From Candidatus Limnocylindria bacterium (GTDB taxonomy: Bacteria > Chloroflexota > Limnocylindria > P2-11E): a DNA stretch of 43,275 nt. The DNA lies in contig DATDEH010000084.1 of the NCBI GenBank assembly GCA_036523395.1, positions 1-43,275 on the forward strand, written 5' to 3'. How positions within the stretch are numbered: the stretch's first letter is position 1; each line of letters begins with the position of its first letter. A program made the position numbers and the translations under genes. The notes below the pieces were generated by a model, which saw only the letters and a program-made list of their open reading frames with translations, was not told where the DNA came from and did no database searches. This document shows positions 17,543 to 25,323 of the stretch, in pieces.

Positions 17543-18261
17543 TTTTTCCGGATCCGTCTCCTCGCGCGCTTCACTGGATCGCGCACCATCGAACGCCACT
17601 GCTGCAAGGCGACCCCGTCCAGATGCTCGCCGAGCGTCCAGTGTCGTCCGTCCGGCCGCGTCGCGCGATCGGCGATGGCCCGCCGCAGGGCGGCACTGTC
17701 TGTTCCAGCGAACTCGGTCCAGGTCGTACCGACCAGGTTCGCGTGGTGGGCGTCGCTCGAACCGGTCTCGGCGACGTGCAGCACCTTCTCGTTGAGCCAG
17801 ACCGAGCGCGCGGCTCGGACCCGGCCCGCGTAGGACGGATTGCGCGTCTCGATCCCGTCGATATGCACGAGCGGATCGGCCGCGGCGGCCAGCGCGCGGA
17901 GTGCCCCCTCACCGACCGAGAACGTGAGGTAGGAGAGCGGGTGCGGCACGATCGCCACGCCACCGGCGTGATGGATGCGCGACACCGTGTCGGCGACCGA
18001 GGCGAACATCTGGATCTCCTCTTCGATCCAGAGCGCGAGCAGGTGACCCGAGCGCGTCGTGACCTCGACGCCCGGGACGATCTCCACCGGGCTCGACCGG
18101 CGTGCCGCGATGTCGCGCAGCAGGAAGGCGCCGCGGATGTCGTCGTGGTCGGTGAGCGCGATGATGTCGAGGCCCGCGCGCTCCGCCGCGTCGAGGATCG
18201 CCTCCGGCGATGCGAGTCCATCACCAAGGTCGGAGTGCAGCTGGAGGTCAGCGCGTCCCAC
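17539..18261 (-). CDS. PHP-domain metal-dependent phosphoesterase
   Basis: 240 residues of the PHP fold (trpH/RnmV-like). Metal-site motifs are in order: LHSD near residue 8, LTDHDD near 35, PGVEVTT near 66, HPLSY near 110 and GSSDAHH near 175. The GTG at 18261 overlaps the acyltransferase end by 14 bases, and the ATGA overlap with the mannosyltransferase follows; the longer frame upstream is an artefact. PHP proteins hydrolyse phosphomonoesters or phosphodiesters, some acting on nucleotides. Embedded in a phosphatidylinositol cluster, it could dephosphorylate phosphatidylinositol phosphate or inositol phosphate; this is inference from context only. Confidence 0.9.
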   Translation of the reverse strand: MGRADLQLHSDLGDGLASPEAILDAAERAGLDIIALTDHDDIRGAFLLRDIAARRSSPVEIVPGVEVTTRSGHLLALWIEEEIQMFASVADTVSRIHHAGGVAIVPHPLSYLTFSVGEGALRALAAAADPLVHIDGIETRNPSYAGRVRAARSVWLNEKVLHVAETGSSDAHHANLVGTTWTEFAGTDSAALRRAIADRATRPDGRHWTLGEHLDGVALQQWRSMVRDPVKRARRRIRKK

Positions 18262-19093
18262 GCCAGAAGTCCTCGAACACGGTCCACTGCTCTGGAGCGC
18301 TCCGAACGTAGCGCTCGAGCACGCGCGCGAATCGCTGCACGCCCTCGCGAACGTCGGCGGAGCGGTCTCCCGTATTCGGGATCTCGAGCGGTGGCTCGAA
18401 CCGCGCTGTGAGCACGCCGTCGCCGCGCCCGGCGAACGACGGCACGAGCGGCGCGCCGGTGCGCATCGACAGCACGACCGCCGCGGACGGCAAGAGCGCC
18501 GGCCGTCCGAAGAACTCGACCCGCTCGCCAACGCCGGTGACCGCGCGGTCCGCGAGGATGCCCAGCACTTTGCCCTCGCGGAGGAAGCGGAAGATGCCCA
18601 GCGCCGAGTCCGTATTGATGAGCTGCAGGCCGGCGCCGCCGCGCGCTCGGTTCACTGAGCGCTGGAATTCAGACGTCGCGACCTCTACGGGCAGCGCGAC
18701 CGGGTATCCGTGCGCGAGCACGATCTGTCCCACGAAAGATACCGGCCCCAGGTGAGCGCTGGCCAGGATCACGCCTTTTCCCTGTTCGTACGCGTGGGAC
18801 ACATGTTCCCAACCATCGGCCCGCACCTCGGCAAGGAGCTTCTTCGGATCCGTACTCGGGATCGAGAAGATCTCGACATAGTTGCGCGCCTGCTCGACGA
18901 ACACGCGACGCACAGCGCCGTTGCCGCTCCGTCCCGGTGAGATGACGGCGAGGTTGCCGCGGACCGCGCGCCTCGCGCCGGGCGCCGCGAGAAAGGCAAG
19001 CGTGCCGATGACCTCGGCGAACGGGCCGACGACCCCCCTCGGCATGAGGGGCAGGGTGCGCTCCGCCGCGCGGGAGAGCGCTCCCGTCAGCAT
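18248..19093 (-). CDS. LpxL/PatA-type lysophospholipid acyltransferase with altered active-site motif
   Basis: 281 residues from the ATG at 19093, 2 bases after the stop of the other acyltransferase. The fold matches the LpxL/HtrB/PatA family: an N-terminal amphipathic/hydrophobic region (VVGPFAEVIGTLAFLAA), RGNLAVI, the motif region GVILASAHLGPVSF, then VLGILADRAVTGVGERVEFFGRPALLPSAAVVL, typical of the family. The family needs H(x4)D/E; here His114 is followed by Ser119. It may therefore be weakly active, use another carboxylate or act as a partner of the intact paralogue. In mycobacteria PatA acylates the mannose of PIM. Confidence 0.88.
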   Translation of the reverse strand: MLTGALSRAAERTLPLMPRGVVGPFAEVIGTLAFLAAPGARRAVRGNLAVISPGRSGNGAVRRVFVEQARNYVEIFSIPSTDPKKLLAEVRADGWEHVSHAYEQGKGVILASAHLGPVSFVGQIVLAHGYPVALPVEVATSEFQRSVNRARGGAGLQLINTDSALGIFRFLREGKVLGILADRAVTGVGERVEFFGRPALLPSAAVVLSMRTGAPLVPSFAGRGDGVLTARFEPPLEIPNTGDRSADVREGVQRFARVLERYVRSAPEQWTVFEDFWRGTR

Positions 19094-19095
19094 CG

Positions 19096-20007
19096 CTACG
19101 TCGCGGCGTCCAGTTGCGCCGGCCACATCGGGCGGAAGATGTACCACTGGTCGGGCTCGGGTCGCATGAGCCCCTCGAGCGCGTGCACGATCGCCTGCGT
19201 CGCGCGTTCGAGGTCGCTCGCGGCTTGTTTCGTCCGCGCGACGAAGATCGGTGGCACGGCCACACCTTTGAATGAATTGTCGCGGCCACGCGTCACCGCC
19301 GCGACGATGATCGGCGCCCCGGATACGCGGGCGAGCGCGGCGGCGATGGTCGGGAACGCGGTGCGCACCCCGAAGAACGTCGCCTCGACGTTGTCGAGCT
19401 CATGGGCGCGCGGTCCGAGATCCATCATGAAACCGACCATCTCGTTCCGGCGCAGCGCGGCGAGCACGCGGCGCGTCGCACCCTCGGGTGGAAGGATGAC
19501 GACGTTCTTGTGCTCGCGGTTCGTCACGAGGAAGTCCATGAGCCGCGTGTTCTCCAGCTCGTCAGCGACGACGGTGAGCGGGATCTCCTGTGCGATGCGC
19601 GCGCCACCGATCTCGAAGTTGCCGAAGTGGGCCGAGACGAAGATGATCCCGCGCCCGTGGTCGCGAGCTGCTTGCAGATGAGCCTGCGACGTCGGATCGA
19701 TCTTCACGAGCTCGTGCAGCTCGGCGTGACCCATCGATGGGAACCGCATGATCTCGGTGAGGTACTTGCCGAAGTTGCGGAACGCGCGTCGGGATACCTG
19801 GGCCACCTCGCGGTCCCCGGCCGGTCGCCCCAGGACGACGGCGAAGTTGCTCTTGGTGATCTCGCGTCTGCGGCGCCAGAGGAGGTAGGCGAACTCGCCG
19901 CCGACCACGGCGCCCGAGTACACGAGTCGAGCCGGAAGGTGCTGCACCAGGGTGGCAGCGACGCGCCAGGACCAGTAGAGGCCATCGAAGGGAACGCGCA
20001 GCCGCAC
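19096..20007 (-). CDS. LpxL/PatA-type acyltransferase, intact H(x4)E motif
   Basis: 303 residues. The GTG at 20007 begins inside the inositol-phosphate synthase stop (TAGTG), so the two are translationally coupled; the longer upstream frame is an artefact. The first 50 residues hold a hydrophobic helix and WRRRREITKSNFAVVLG. The catalytic motif is intact: SAHFGNFEIGG with His127 and Glu132. GFMMDLGPRAHELDNVEATFFGVRTAFPTIAAALA is the usual downstream block, and the C-terminus PDQWYIFRPMWP matches the family end. It probably transfers an acyl chain from acyl-CoA or acyl-ACP to a mannosylated phosphatidylinositol, as PatA does; a link to other glycolipids cannot be ruled out. Confidence 0.9.
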   Translation of the reverse strand: MRLRVPFDGLYWSWRVAATLVQHLPARLVYSGAVVGGEFAYLLWRRRREITKSNFAVVLGRPAGDREVAQVSRRAFRNFGKYLTEIMRFPSMGHAELHELVKIDPTSQAHLQAARDHGRGIIFVSAHFGNFEIGGARIAQEIPLTVVADELENTRLMDFLVTNREHKNVVILPPEGATRRVLAALRRNEMVGFMMDLGPRAHELDNVEATFFGVRTAFPTIAAALARVSGAPIIVAAVTRGRDNSFKGVAVPPIFVARTKQAASDLERATQAIVHALEGLMRPEPDQWYIFRPMWPAQLDAAT

Positions 20008-21143
20008 TAGGCCTTTCCCGACAGCGTCGTCTGGTCGGTGCCCTTGATGTACGACTCGACACCCTCGCGCGCCTTGTCGTCGTGGATCTGACGCGGCGGC
20101 GACTTCATGAAGTACGCCGACGGCGCCACGATCGTGCCGCCGAGGCCGCGGTCGAGCGCGAGCTTGCAGCAGCGGATCGCGTCGATCACGACGCCCGCGC
20201 TGTTCGGCGAGTCCCACACCTCGAGCTTGACCTCGACGTTGAGTGGCACGTCGCCGAAGGTCGTGCCTTCCATGCGGATGTAGCACCACTTCCGGTCGAG
20301 CAGCCATGGCACGTAGTCGGACGGACCAACGTGGACATCATCTGGGTCCAGAGGGTAGTCGAGCATGCTTGTCACCGCGTTCGTCTTGCTGATCTTTTTC
20401 GATTCGAGACGCTCGCGCTCGAGCATGTTCAGGAAGTCGGTGTTCCCGCCGAAGTTCAGCTGGTACGTTCGATCGAGACGCACCCCGCGGTCCATGAAGA
20501 GTCGAGTGAGCACGCGGTGCGTGATGGTCGCGCCGACCTGCGACTTGATGTCGTCGCCGATGATCGGTAGCCCCTTGGCTGCGAAGCGTTTCTGCCAGTA
20601 CGGCTCGCGGGCGATGAAGACCGGGATGCAGTTGATGTACGCGCAGCCCGCCTCGAGGACCTGCTCCACGTACCACTTCGTGGCCTCCTCGCTGCCGACG
20701 GGAAGGTAGGAGACGACCACGTCAGTCTTCGTGTCCCGCAGGATCTTCACGATGTCCGCCGTCTCGCCGGGCGCCTTGATGACCACTTTCGCCAGGTACT
20801 TGCCGATGCCGTCGTGCGTCATGCCCCGGCTGACCTTCACACCCGTCTTGGGGACGTCCGCGAACCGATACGTGTTGTTCGGCTTCGCGTAGATCGCATC
20901 GGCGAGGTCTTTGCCGACCTTGTTCTTGTCGACGTCGAATGCGGCGACGAACTCGACGTCTCGGATGTGATAGCCGGCGAGTTCGACGTGCATGATCCCG
21001 GGGATCGGGTCTCCGGACTTGGCGTTGCGGTAGTAGTGGACGCCCTGCACGAGCGAGCTCGCGCAGTTGCCGACTCCGATGATCGCGACGCGGATCTTGC
21101 GACCACCGGTGCGGCCGCCGGTCGTTCGTTTCTTTGCAGGCAT
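20007..21143 (-). CDS. ino1: Myo-inositol-1-phosphate (inositol-3-phosphate) synthase
   Basis: NAD-dependent isomerisation of glucose-6-phosphate to inositol phosphate, the first committed step of inositol lipid synthesis. 378 residues, the short actinobacterial/archaeal type. The Rossmann motif [16 protein letters not shown] is at about residues 19-34. [43 protein letters not shown] and [17 protein letters not shown] are diagnostic of the family, and the active-site Lys residues lie in GDDIKSQ and ESKKISK. The N-terminus is a short basic tail ([15 protein letters not shown]). It lies 8 bases after the phosphatidyltransferase gene. Confidence 0.97.
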   Translation of the reverse strand: MPAKKRTTGGRTGGRKIRVAIIGVGNCASSLVQGVHYYRNAKSGDPIPGIMHVELAGYHIRDVEFVAAFDVDKNKVGKDLADAIYAKPNNTYRFADVPKTGVKVSRGMTHDGIGKYLAKVVIKAPGETADIVKILRDTKTDVVVSYLPVGSEEATKWYVEQVLEAGCAYINCIPVFIAREPYWQKRFAAKGLPIIGDDIKSQVGATITHRVLTRLFMDRGVRLDRTYQLNFGGNTDFLNMLERERLESKKISKTNAVTSMLDYPLDPDDVHVGPSDYVPWLLDRKWCYIRMEGTTFGDVPLNVEVKLEVWDSPNSAGVVIDAIRCCKLALDRGLGGTIVAPSAYFMKSPPRQIHDDKAREGVESYIKGTDQTTLSGKA

Positions 21144-21151
21144 CTGTTATT

Positions 21152-21802
21152 TCAACCTTTCTTTTCATCGAGCACTGTCGCCATATGGGCGATGCGCTGG
21201 ATGACGGTGACGGTCGCGAGGAACGCGGCGACCAGAACGGCCGCTGCGAAGAGCTGAGGGTTGCCGGTGGCGGCCCAGGCCGCCACGCCGAAGAGATAGA
21301 TCGCGATACGCGCCTCACGCGGCGCGAGGCCTACGCTCGCCCGTACGCCGAGCGACTCGGCCTTGGCGCGGATGTAGCTCACCACGAAGGACGCGACGAG
21401 CAGCAGGAGGCCGCCCCAGAACAGGATGTCCGCCGTGCCGAGCGACACGAAGAAGGGATCTAACGGTTCGAACATCGAGGCCCCAAGCTGGACCGCAGCG
21501 ATCGCGAGCGCCGCGTCGGAGAGACGGTCGAGCGTCGAGTCAAGGAACGCGCCGAAGGGGGTGCCACCGCCGGCCGCGCGCGCGATCTGACCGTCGAGCG
21601 TGTCGCTGAGCGTCCCGACGAGCAAGACCCCGAGCGCGGGCCAGGGCTGGCCGGTCGACAGCAGCGCGGCGCCAGCGACCGTGATGAGGAAGCCCAGCAC
21701 CGTGACCGCGTTGGCGCTGACCCCGAGCGCATGCAACCAGCGCGCGACGGGCGCGATGCCGCCACGCGTCGTCTTCGCGAGACGATCCGGGACGATGCTC
21801 AC
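21152..21802 (-). CDS. CDP-alcohol phosphatidyltransferase, probable phosphatidylinositol(-phosphate) synthase
   Basis: 216 residues, the normal size. The CDP-binding motif is complete: Asp67, Asp70, Gly71, Ala74, Arg75, Gly84, Asp88 and Asp92 occupy every family position. About six membrane helices follow. The GGGTPFGAFLDSTLDRLSDA stretch, SYIRAKAE and the final VIQRI resemble mycobacterial PgsA1 (phosphatidylinositol-phosphate synthase) more than glycerophosphate PgsA, and inositol-phosphate synthase is next door. I infer that it condenses CDP-diacylglycerol with inositol phosphate. The GTG at 21802 overlaps the regulator stop (GTGA); a longer frame to 21940 is the shadow of the regulator. 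Confidence 0.88.
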   Translation of the reverse strand: MSIVPDRLAKTTRGGIAPVARWLHALGVSANAVTVLGFLITVAGAALLSTGQPWPALGVLLVGTLSDTLDGQIARAAGGGTPFGAFLDSTLDRLSDAALAIAAVQLGASMFEPLDPFFVSLGTADILFWGGLLLLVASFVVSYIRAKAESLGVRASVGLAPREARIAIYLFGVAAWAATGNPQLFAAAVLVAAFLATVTVIQRIAHMATVLDEKKG

Positions 21803-22095
21803 GACACTCGGTTCATGAGCGCGCGGAAGCTGCGCTCCTGCATTTGCGTGAAGTGCTGTCGATCGAAGGAGCAGCGCACCTCCCGACCAACGCGCTCGGT
21901 CCGCACGATGCCGGCTCGCGTGAGGCGCCGGAGGTGCCACGACATGAGCGGCGCGCTGATCCGCAGACGGCGTACGAGCTCGGAGACCGGGAACTCACCT
22001 TCGGTCGCAAGGATCTGCACGACCCGCAGGCGCGTGACATCACCGAGCGCGCGATGGAATGCCTTGAGCTCGCGAAGGTACGACTGACTGAGCAT
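21799..22095 (-). CDS. ArsR-family winged-helix regulator heading the inositol-lipid operon
   Basis: 98 residues. The helix-turn-helix runs through ALGDVTRLRVVQILATEGEFPVSELVRRLRISAPLMSWHLRRLTRAGIV, followed by the beta-wing RTERVGREVRCSFD. There are no CxC or other ArsR metal-binding cysteines apart from one Cys in the wing, so a metal sensor is unlikely. GGGGAG lies just before the ATG. Its stop overlaps the phosphatidyltransferase start, making it the first gene of the cluster, and an AT-rich near-palindrome lies upstream. It probably autoregulates the operon; the signal is unknown. Confidence 0.9.
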   Translation of the reverse strand: MLSQSYLRELKAFHRALGDVTRLRVVQILATEGEFPVSELVRRLRISAPLMSWHLRRLTRAGIVRTERVGREVRCSFDRQHFTQMQERSFRALMNRVS

Positions 22096-22138
22096 CGCTC
22101 CCCTTCATGGACGCCACGATGACCGCCCGCTACGCATC

Positions 22139-22154
22139 TTAAACAAAAGTTGAA
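22139..22154. promoter_or_regulatory. Near-palindromic AT-rich site, candidate ArsR operator
   Basis: TTAAAC-AAAA-GTTGAA is a 6+6 inverted repeat with one mismatch and a 4-base centre. It lies 44 bases upstream of the regulator ATG at 22095, in a short AT-rich patch that stands out from the GC-rich surroundings. The size and symmetry suit a dimeric winged-helix repressor. Confidence 0.45.
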
Positions 22155-22161
22155 GTGTCGC

Positions 22162-22548
22162 CTAGGGGGCATGCTCCGCGCGCGCGGAGGGCTCTGTCGT
22201 GAGGAACCCCTGGGCGAATGCCGCTCCAAGCGGCCATCCTGCGAGGCGCATGAGCACGAGGAACCACGACAGGACGATCGTGCCGCGTACGTGCCCGGCC
22301 ACGCTGTCGAAGCGCGGGTCGTTGAGCGCACCGACGCCGCCGACGGTCCCAGCCACGAGCGCGATGATGATGGGAAAGGTCATGTAGGTACCGAGGAAGG
22401 CGATGGAGCGGTAGTCGGCTCCGGCCCGCGCAGCGTGCGCTCCGCCGGCCAGCGGCCCGGCGAGGATGAGGGGCAGTGAGAGCAGAGCGGTGCCCAGCTC
22501 AGTGTCGCCGAGCACCTGGGCCAGGAAGGGCGCCGGCCAGTCCGCCAA
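22162..22548 (-). CDS. Small membrane protein; possibly the second part of a frameshifted gene
   Basis: 128 residues with about three hydrophobic helices (ALLSLPLILAGPLAGG, FLGTYMTFPIIIALVAGTVGG, GTIVLSWFLVLMRLAGWPLG). The ATG at 22548 overlaps the previous gene by 50 bases; an internal GTG at 22515 would reduce this. The join reads naturally as one protein if a base is skipped (LLVGG followed by ADWPAPFLAQVLGD), so this and the gene upstream may be one approximately 235-residue membrane protein broken by a +1 shift. No family recognised. Confidence 0.6.
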   Translation of the reverse strand: MADWPAPFLAQVLGDTELGTALLSLPLILAGPLAGGAHAARAGADYRSIAFLGTYMTFPIIIALVAGTVGGVGALNDPRFDSVAGHVRGTIVLSWFLVLMRLAGWPLGAAFAQGFLTTEPSARAEHAP

Positions 22549-22867
22549 CGAGCAGCCCGAGCGCGAGCGGCGTGAAAAGGAACGCGTCAGTGGTGCCGTC
22601 AGTGGGAGTGCGTCCGGTGAATGCCACCCCGAGGAACCGGTTGATCACGAGCGCCGCGTGAGCGGCGAGGCCGAGCAGCGCGAGCCTGACGAGCTCGCGG
22701 CGCGCTCCGAGCCCAACAGCGGCGACGATGACCGCGGCGGCCACGCCCACCACGAGGGACTCGCCGCTGGGATCGAACCGCACGTTCACGAGACGGAGGA
22801 GACGGCCGATGATCGAGACGGCGACATTCGTCAGCGCGCCGGCACCGATCGCGTACAGCAGCGTCAC
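22499..22867 (-). CDS. Small membrane protein next to a CsoR-like regulator
   Basis: 122 residues from the GTG that overlaps the regulator stop (GTGA). About four hydrophobic segments are visible (LLYAIGAGALTNVAVSIIG, VVGVAAAVIVAAVGLG, LALLGLAAHAALVINRFLG and FLFTPLALGLLVGGLAGAL). The final residues (PGPGARRH) are unlike a helix end and may be out of frame; see the following gene. It is co-translated with the regulator, so it may be the regulated membrane function, perhaps efflux or transport. Family not recognised. Confidence 0.65.
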   Translation of the reverse strand: MTLLYAIGAGALTNVAVSIIGRLLRLVNVRFDPSGESLVVGVAAAVIVAAVGLGARRELVRLALLGLAAHAALVINRFLGVAFTGRTPTDGTTDAFLFTPLALGLLVGGLAGALPGPGARRH

Positions 22868-23130
22868 TTGCGAGCGGTGCTGAAGATCTCCGCGAGCTCT
22901 TTGTTGGTCGTCTCCGAGCCTCCCTGACGGAACGCGTCGGCGACGCACGTCTCCGGGTGCCGCTCGAGCACGAGCGCGTCGACACGTTCCAGTGCCTTCT
23001 CGATCGCCATCGTCTGCTTGAGGACGTCGACGCGGTACTTGTCCTCTTCGACGATTCGCTCCACCGCCTTGTGGTGGCCGGTGCTCGAGCGAAGTCTCGC
23101 GCTGACGTCCTTGCGGCTCTCTTCATTCAC
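22864..23130 (-). CDS. CsoR/FrmR-family regulator with an altered metal site
   Basis: 88 residues with the all-helical DUF156 fold: [53 protein letters not shown]. Copper-sensing CsoR uses Cys-His-Cys. Here the first position (after EEDKY) is Arg33, while His58 and Cys62 remain. It therefore lacks the complete copper site and might sense another metal or electrophile such as formaldehyde or a persulfide. Its stop overlaps the membrane-protein start, and it is divergent from rarA across 49 bases. Confidence 0.88.
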   Translation of the reverse strand: MNEESRKDVSARLRSSTGHHKAVERIVEEDKYRVDVLKQTMAIEKALERVDALVLERHPETCVADAFRQGGSETTNKELAEIFSTARK

Positions 23131-23167
23131 GGCCGCATCGTACCCCCGGGTGGAGGGGGTCCGGTGT

Positions 23168-23173
23168 CAGAAT
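23168..23173 (+). promoter_or_regulatory. Candidate -10 element of rarA
   Basis: CAGAAT ends 6 bases before the ATG at 23180 with no ribosome-binding site, matching the leaderless arrangement seen elsewhere in the window. Confidence 0.33.
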
Positions 23174-23179
23174 CCGCTG

Positions 23180-24523
23180 ATGGCCTCCGCGCAACCGCTC
23201 GCCGCGCGCATGCGGCCGCGCGACCTCGGCGAGTTCGTCGGACAGCCGCACCTTGTGGGCGACGGCCGCATGCTGCGCCGCGCTATCGATGCCGGGCAGA
23301 TCCCTTCGATGATCCTGTGGGGCCCGCCCGGCACCGGAAAGACGACGCTCGCCGCGATCGCCGCGCAAAAGGCCAAGGCCCGATTCGTGGCGATCTCCGC
23401 TGTGTCCAGCGGCGTCGTTGAGTTGCGCAAGATCATCGAGGAATCGCGCAAGCTACGACAGCTGACCAACCAGGGCACCGTGCTGTTCATCGACGAGATC
23501 CATCGGTTCAACAAGGCGCAGCAGGATGTCGTTCTGCCGTACGTCGAGAATGGTGACGTCACCTTCCTTGGTGCCACGACCGAGAACCCGTCGTTCGAGG
23601 TCAATTCCGCGCTCCTGTCGCGCTCGCGCGTCTACGTCCTGCAGCCGCTCTCCGAAGAGGACGTGCGGACCATCGTTCGGCGCGCGATGCAGGACGAGCG
23701 CGGACTTGCTGGAAAGGTAGTGCTGACGCCGGATGCGGAGAACGCCCTTATCGCGGTCTCGAACGGCGACGCGCGGGTGGCGCTGAATGCGCTCGAGCTC
23801 GCGTTCGACGCGATCAAACCTGGCCCGGACGGAAAGCGCGCGATCGATCTGGCCGACGTCCGCGAGGCGATGCAGCGGCGCAGTCTGCTCTACGACCGCG
23901 CCGGCGACATGCACTACGACACCATCAGCGCGTTCATCAAGAGCGTGCGCGGCTCGGATCCCGACGCTGCGCTCTACTGGCTCATGCGGATGATCGACGC
24001 AGGTGAGGATCCGATGTTCATCGCTCGCCGGATCGTGATCCTCGCCGGCGAGGACATCGGGCTAGCTGATCCGCAGGCGCTGGTCATCGCGTCGGCGGCT
24101 CAGCAGGCGACGCATCTCATCGGGTTCCCCGAAGGATGGTTCCCGTTGGCGGAGGCGACGGTCTACCTCGCGCTCGCGCCGAAGTCGGATTCGCTGAAGC
24201 GCGGGCTCGGGGAGCTGCAGAAGGACCTCGCCGAGACCCGCGCCGATCCCGTGCCGCTGCACCTGCGCAACGCGCCTACGCCACTCATGTCGAAGCTGGG
24301 GTACGGGAAGGACTACAAGTACGCGCACGACTACGAGGACCACGTCGCACCGGACACGAGCTATCTGCCCGAGTCACTCGAAGGCCGTCGCTACTACGTG
24401 CCGACCGAGCTCGGAGCCGAGGCCAAGCTCAAGGCGCGGCTCGAGGACCTCCGCCGAAGCGTGCGAGGAAGAGACCCAGCTCGAACAGCAGGTACATCGG
24501 GACCGCGACCAGGAGCTGATTGA
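23180..24523 (+). CDS. rarA: Replication-associated recombination protein A (MgsA/RarA AAA+ ATPase)
   Basis: Clamp-loader-like AAA+ ATPase acting at stalled replication forks. 447 residues from the ATG at 23180; the frame open to 23018 is an artefact over the divergent regulator. [21 protein letters not shown] is the family start. Walker A is GPPGTGKTT (48-56) and Walker [17 protein letters not shown] near residue 95. [18 protein letters not shown] and [39 protein letters not shown] are diagnostic. The gene runs 95 bases into the tail-to-tail tatC gene; its last 30 residues are a nonconserved Arg-rich tail. Confidence 0.96.
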   Translation: MASAQPLAARMRPRDLGEFVGQPHLVGDGRMLRRAIDAGQIPSMILWGPPGTGKTTLAAIAAQKAKARFVAISAVSSGVVELRKIIEESRKLRQLTNQGTVLFIDEIHRFNKAQQDVVLPYVENGDVTFLGATTENPSFEVNSALLSRSRVYVLQPLSEEDVRTIVRRAMQDERGLAGKVVLTPDAENALIAVSNGDARVALNALELAFDAIKPGPDGKRAIDLADVREAMQRRSLLYDRAGDMHYDTISAFIKSVRGSDPDAALYWLMRMIDAGEDPMFIARRIVILAGEDIGLADPQALVIASAAQQATHLIGFPEGWFPLAEATVYLALAPKSDSLKRGLGELQKDLAETRADPVPLHLRNAPTPLMSKLGYGKDYKYAHDYEDHVAPDTSYLPESLEGRRYYVPTELGAEAKLKARLEDLRRSVRGRDPARTAGTSGPRPGAD

Positions 24524-25151
24524 AAGGATCGGGGGTCGGCGTGATGATCGCGCCGATGATCAGGACGATCACGATGACGTAGCGACGCTGCTTCGCTAGC
24601 CACGCGCGGTTGAGGACATGAACGCGCACGAGCGCGTAGATGAGCACCGGCACCTCGAAGACGATGCCCATCCCGAGGATGAACGTGGTCACGAAGGAGA
24701 GGTACTCAGACGCGCGCAGCTGGTTCTCGATCACCGGGCTGCCGAAATTCACGAGGAACTTCAGCGAGCTCGGCAAGAGGCCGTAGTAACAGAAGAGCAT
24801 TCCCGCGACGAATAGCAGGAGCACGAACGGACCGGCCGTGAGGGCGAAGCGCCGCTCGTTGGGGTGCAGCGCCGGGTCGATGTACGCGTAGATCTCGAAC
24901 AGGATCACGGGCATCGCGAGCGCGATGCCGCTGAACAGCGCGACCCGCATGTACGTCGTGAAGTTCTCCGTCGGGCTCAGGGCAATGAGATGATCGACCC
25001 CCGCCGGGACCAGCAGGATCCTGATGATGTCGGTCGCGAAGAGGAACGAGATCGCCGTCGTCGCCACGACCGCGATGGACGCGACCATCAGGCGGTCGCG
25101 GAACTCTTTCAGATGCTGGACGAGGGACAGCTCCTTGTCGCGTTCGGACAT
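24429..25151 (-). CDS. tatC: Sec-independent translocase subunit TatC
   Basis: Core membrane component of twin-arginine protein export, binding signal peptides with TatA/TatB. 240 residues with six helices. The N-terminal [14 protein letters not shown] is the conserved cytoplasmic start, [39 protein letters not shown] the conserved loop and third helix, and [25 protein letters not shown] the end. The ATG at 25151 is chosen because it gives the conserved start; the longer frame to 25289 crosses the divergent tRNA gene. No tatA is in the window. It overlaps the 3' end of rarA by 95 bases. Confidence 0.96.
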   Translation of the reverse strand: MSERDKELSLVQHLKEFRDRLMVASIAVVATTAISFLFATDIIRILLVPAGVDHLIALSPTENFTTYMRVALFSGIALAMPVILFEIYAYIDPALHPNERRFALTAGPFVLLLFVAGMLFCYYGLLPSSLKFLVNFGSPVIENQLRASEYLSFVTTFILGMGIVFEVPVLIYALVRVHVLNRAWLAKQRRYVIVIVLIIGAIITPTPDPFNQLLVAVPMYLLFELGLFLARFGGGPRAAP

Positions 25152-25158
25152 CCGCGTC

Positions 25159-25164
25159 ACGCTA
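25159..25164 (-). promoter_or_regulatory. Candidate -10 element of tatC
   Basis: On the minus strand TAGCGT ends 7 bases before the ATG at 25151. It shares a 36-base gap with the start of the divergent tRNA-Arg gene. Confidence 0.3.
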
Positions 25165-25187
25165 GCGTAGGTACACTTGACCTGTTC

Positions 25188-25259
25188 GCCCCCGTAGCTC
25201 AGTGGATAGAGCGGCGGCCTCCGAAGCCGTAGACAGGCGTTCGATCCGCCTCGGGGGTA
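25188..25259 (+). tRNA. tRNA-Arg, anticodon CCG
   Basis: A complete cloverleaf of 72 bases without an encoded CCA. The acceptor stem is GCCCCCG with CGGGGGT (one G-T pair), the D arm GCTC-AGTGGATA-GAGC, and the anticodon stem GCGGC with GCCGT around loop CTCCGAA, giving anticodon CCG. The variable loop is AGAC and the T arm is AGGCG-TTCGATC-CGCCT. The CCG anticodon reads CGG arginine codons, which are common in GC-rich genes here. The 64-base stretch after it, up to the next ATG, contains a 7-base inverted repeat (25260-25266 with 25304-25310) and a ribosome-binding site. Confidence 0.96.
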
Positions 25260-25323
25260 CAGAAATCGCCCGCGGCACGCCTTCTGCACCCACTGGTTCT
25301 GATATTTCTGCGGAGGTGTTCAC

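Noticed and set aside
18262-18531. N-terminal extension of the PHP protein
   Set aside because: It is a shadow of the acyltransferase C-terminus; the GTG at 18261 gives the normal PHP start.
23018-23179. N-terminal extension of rarA
   Set aside because: It would overlap the divergent CsoR-like gene and adds non-conserved residues; the ATG at 23180 gives the family start.
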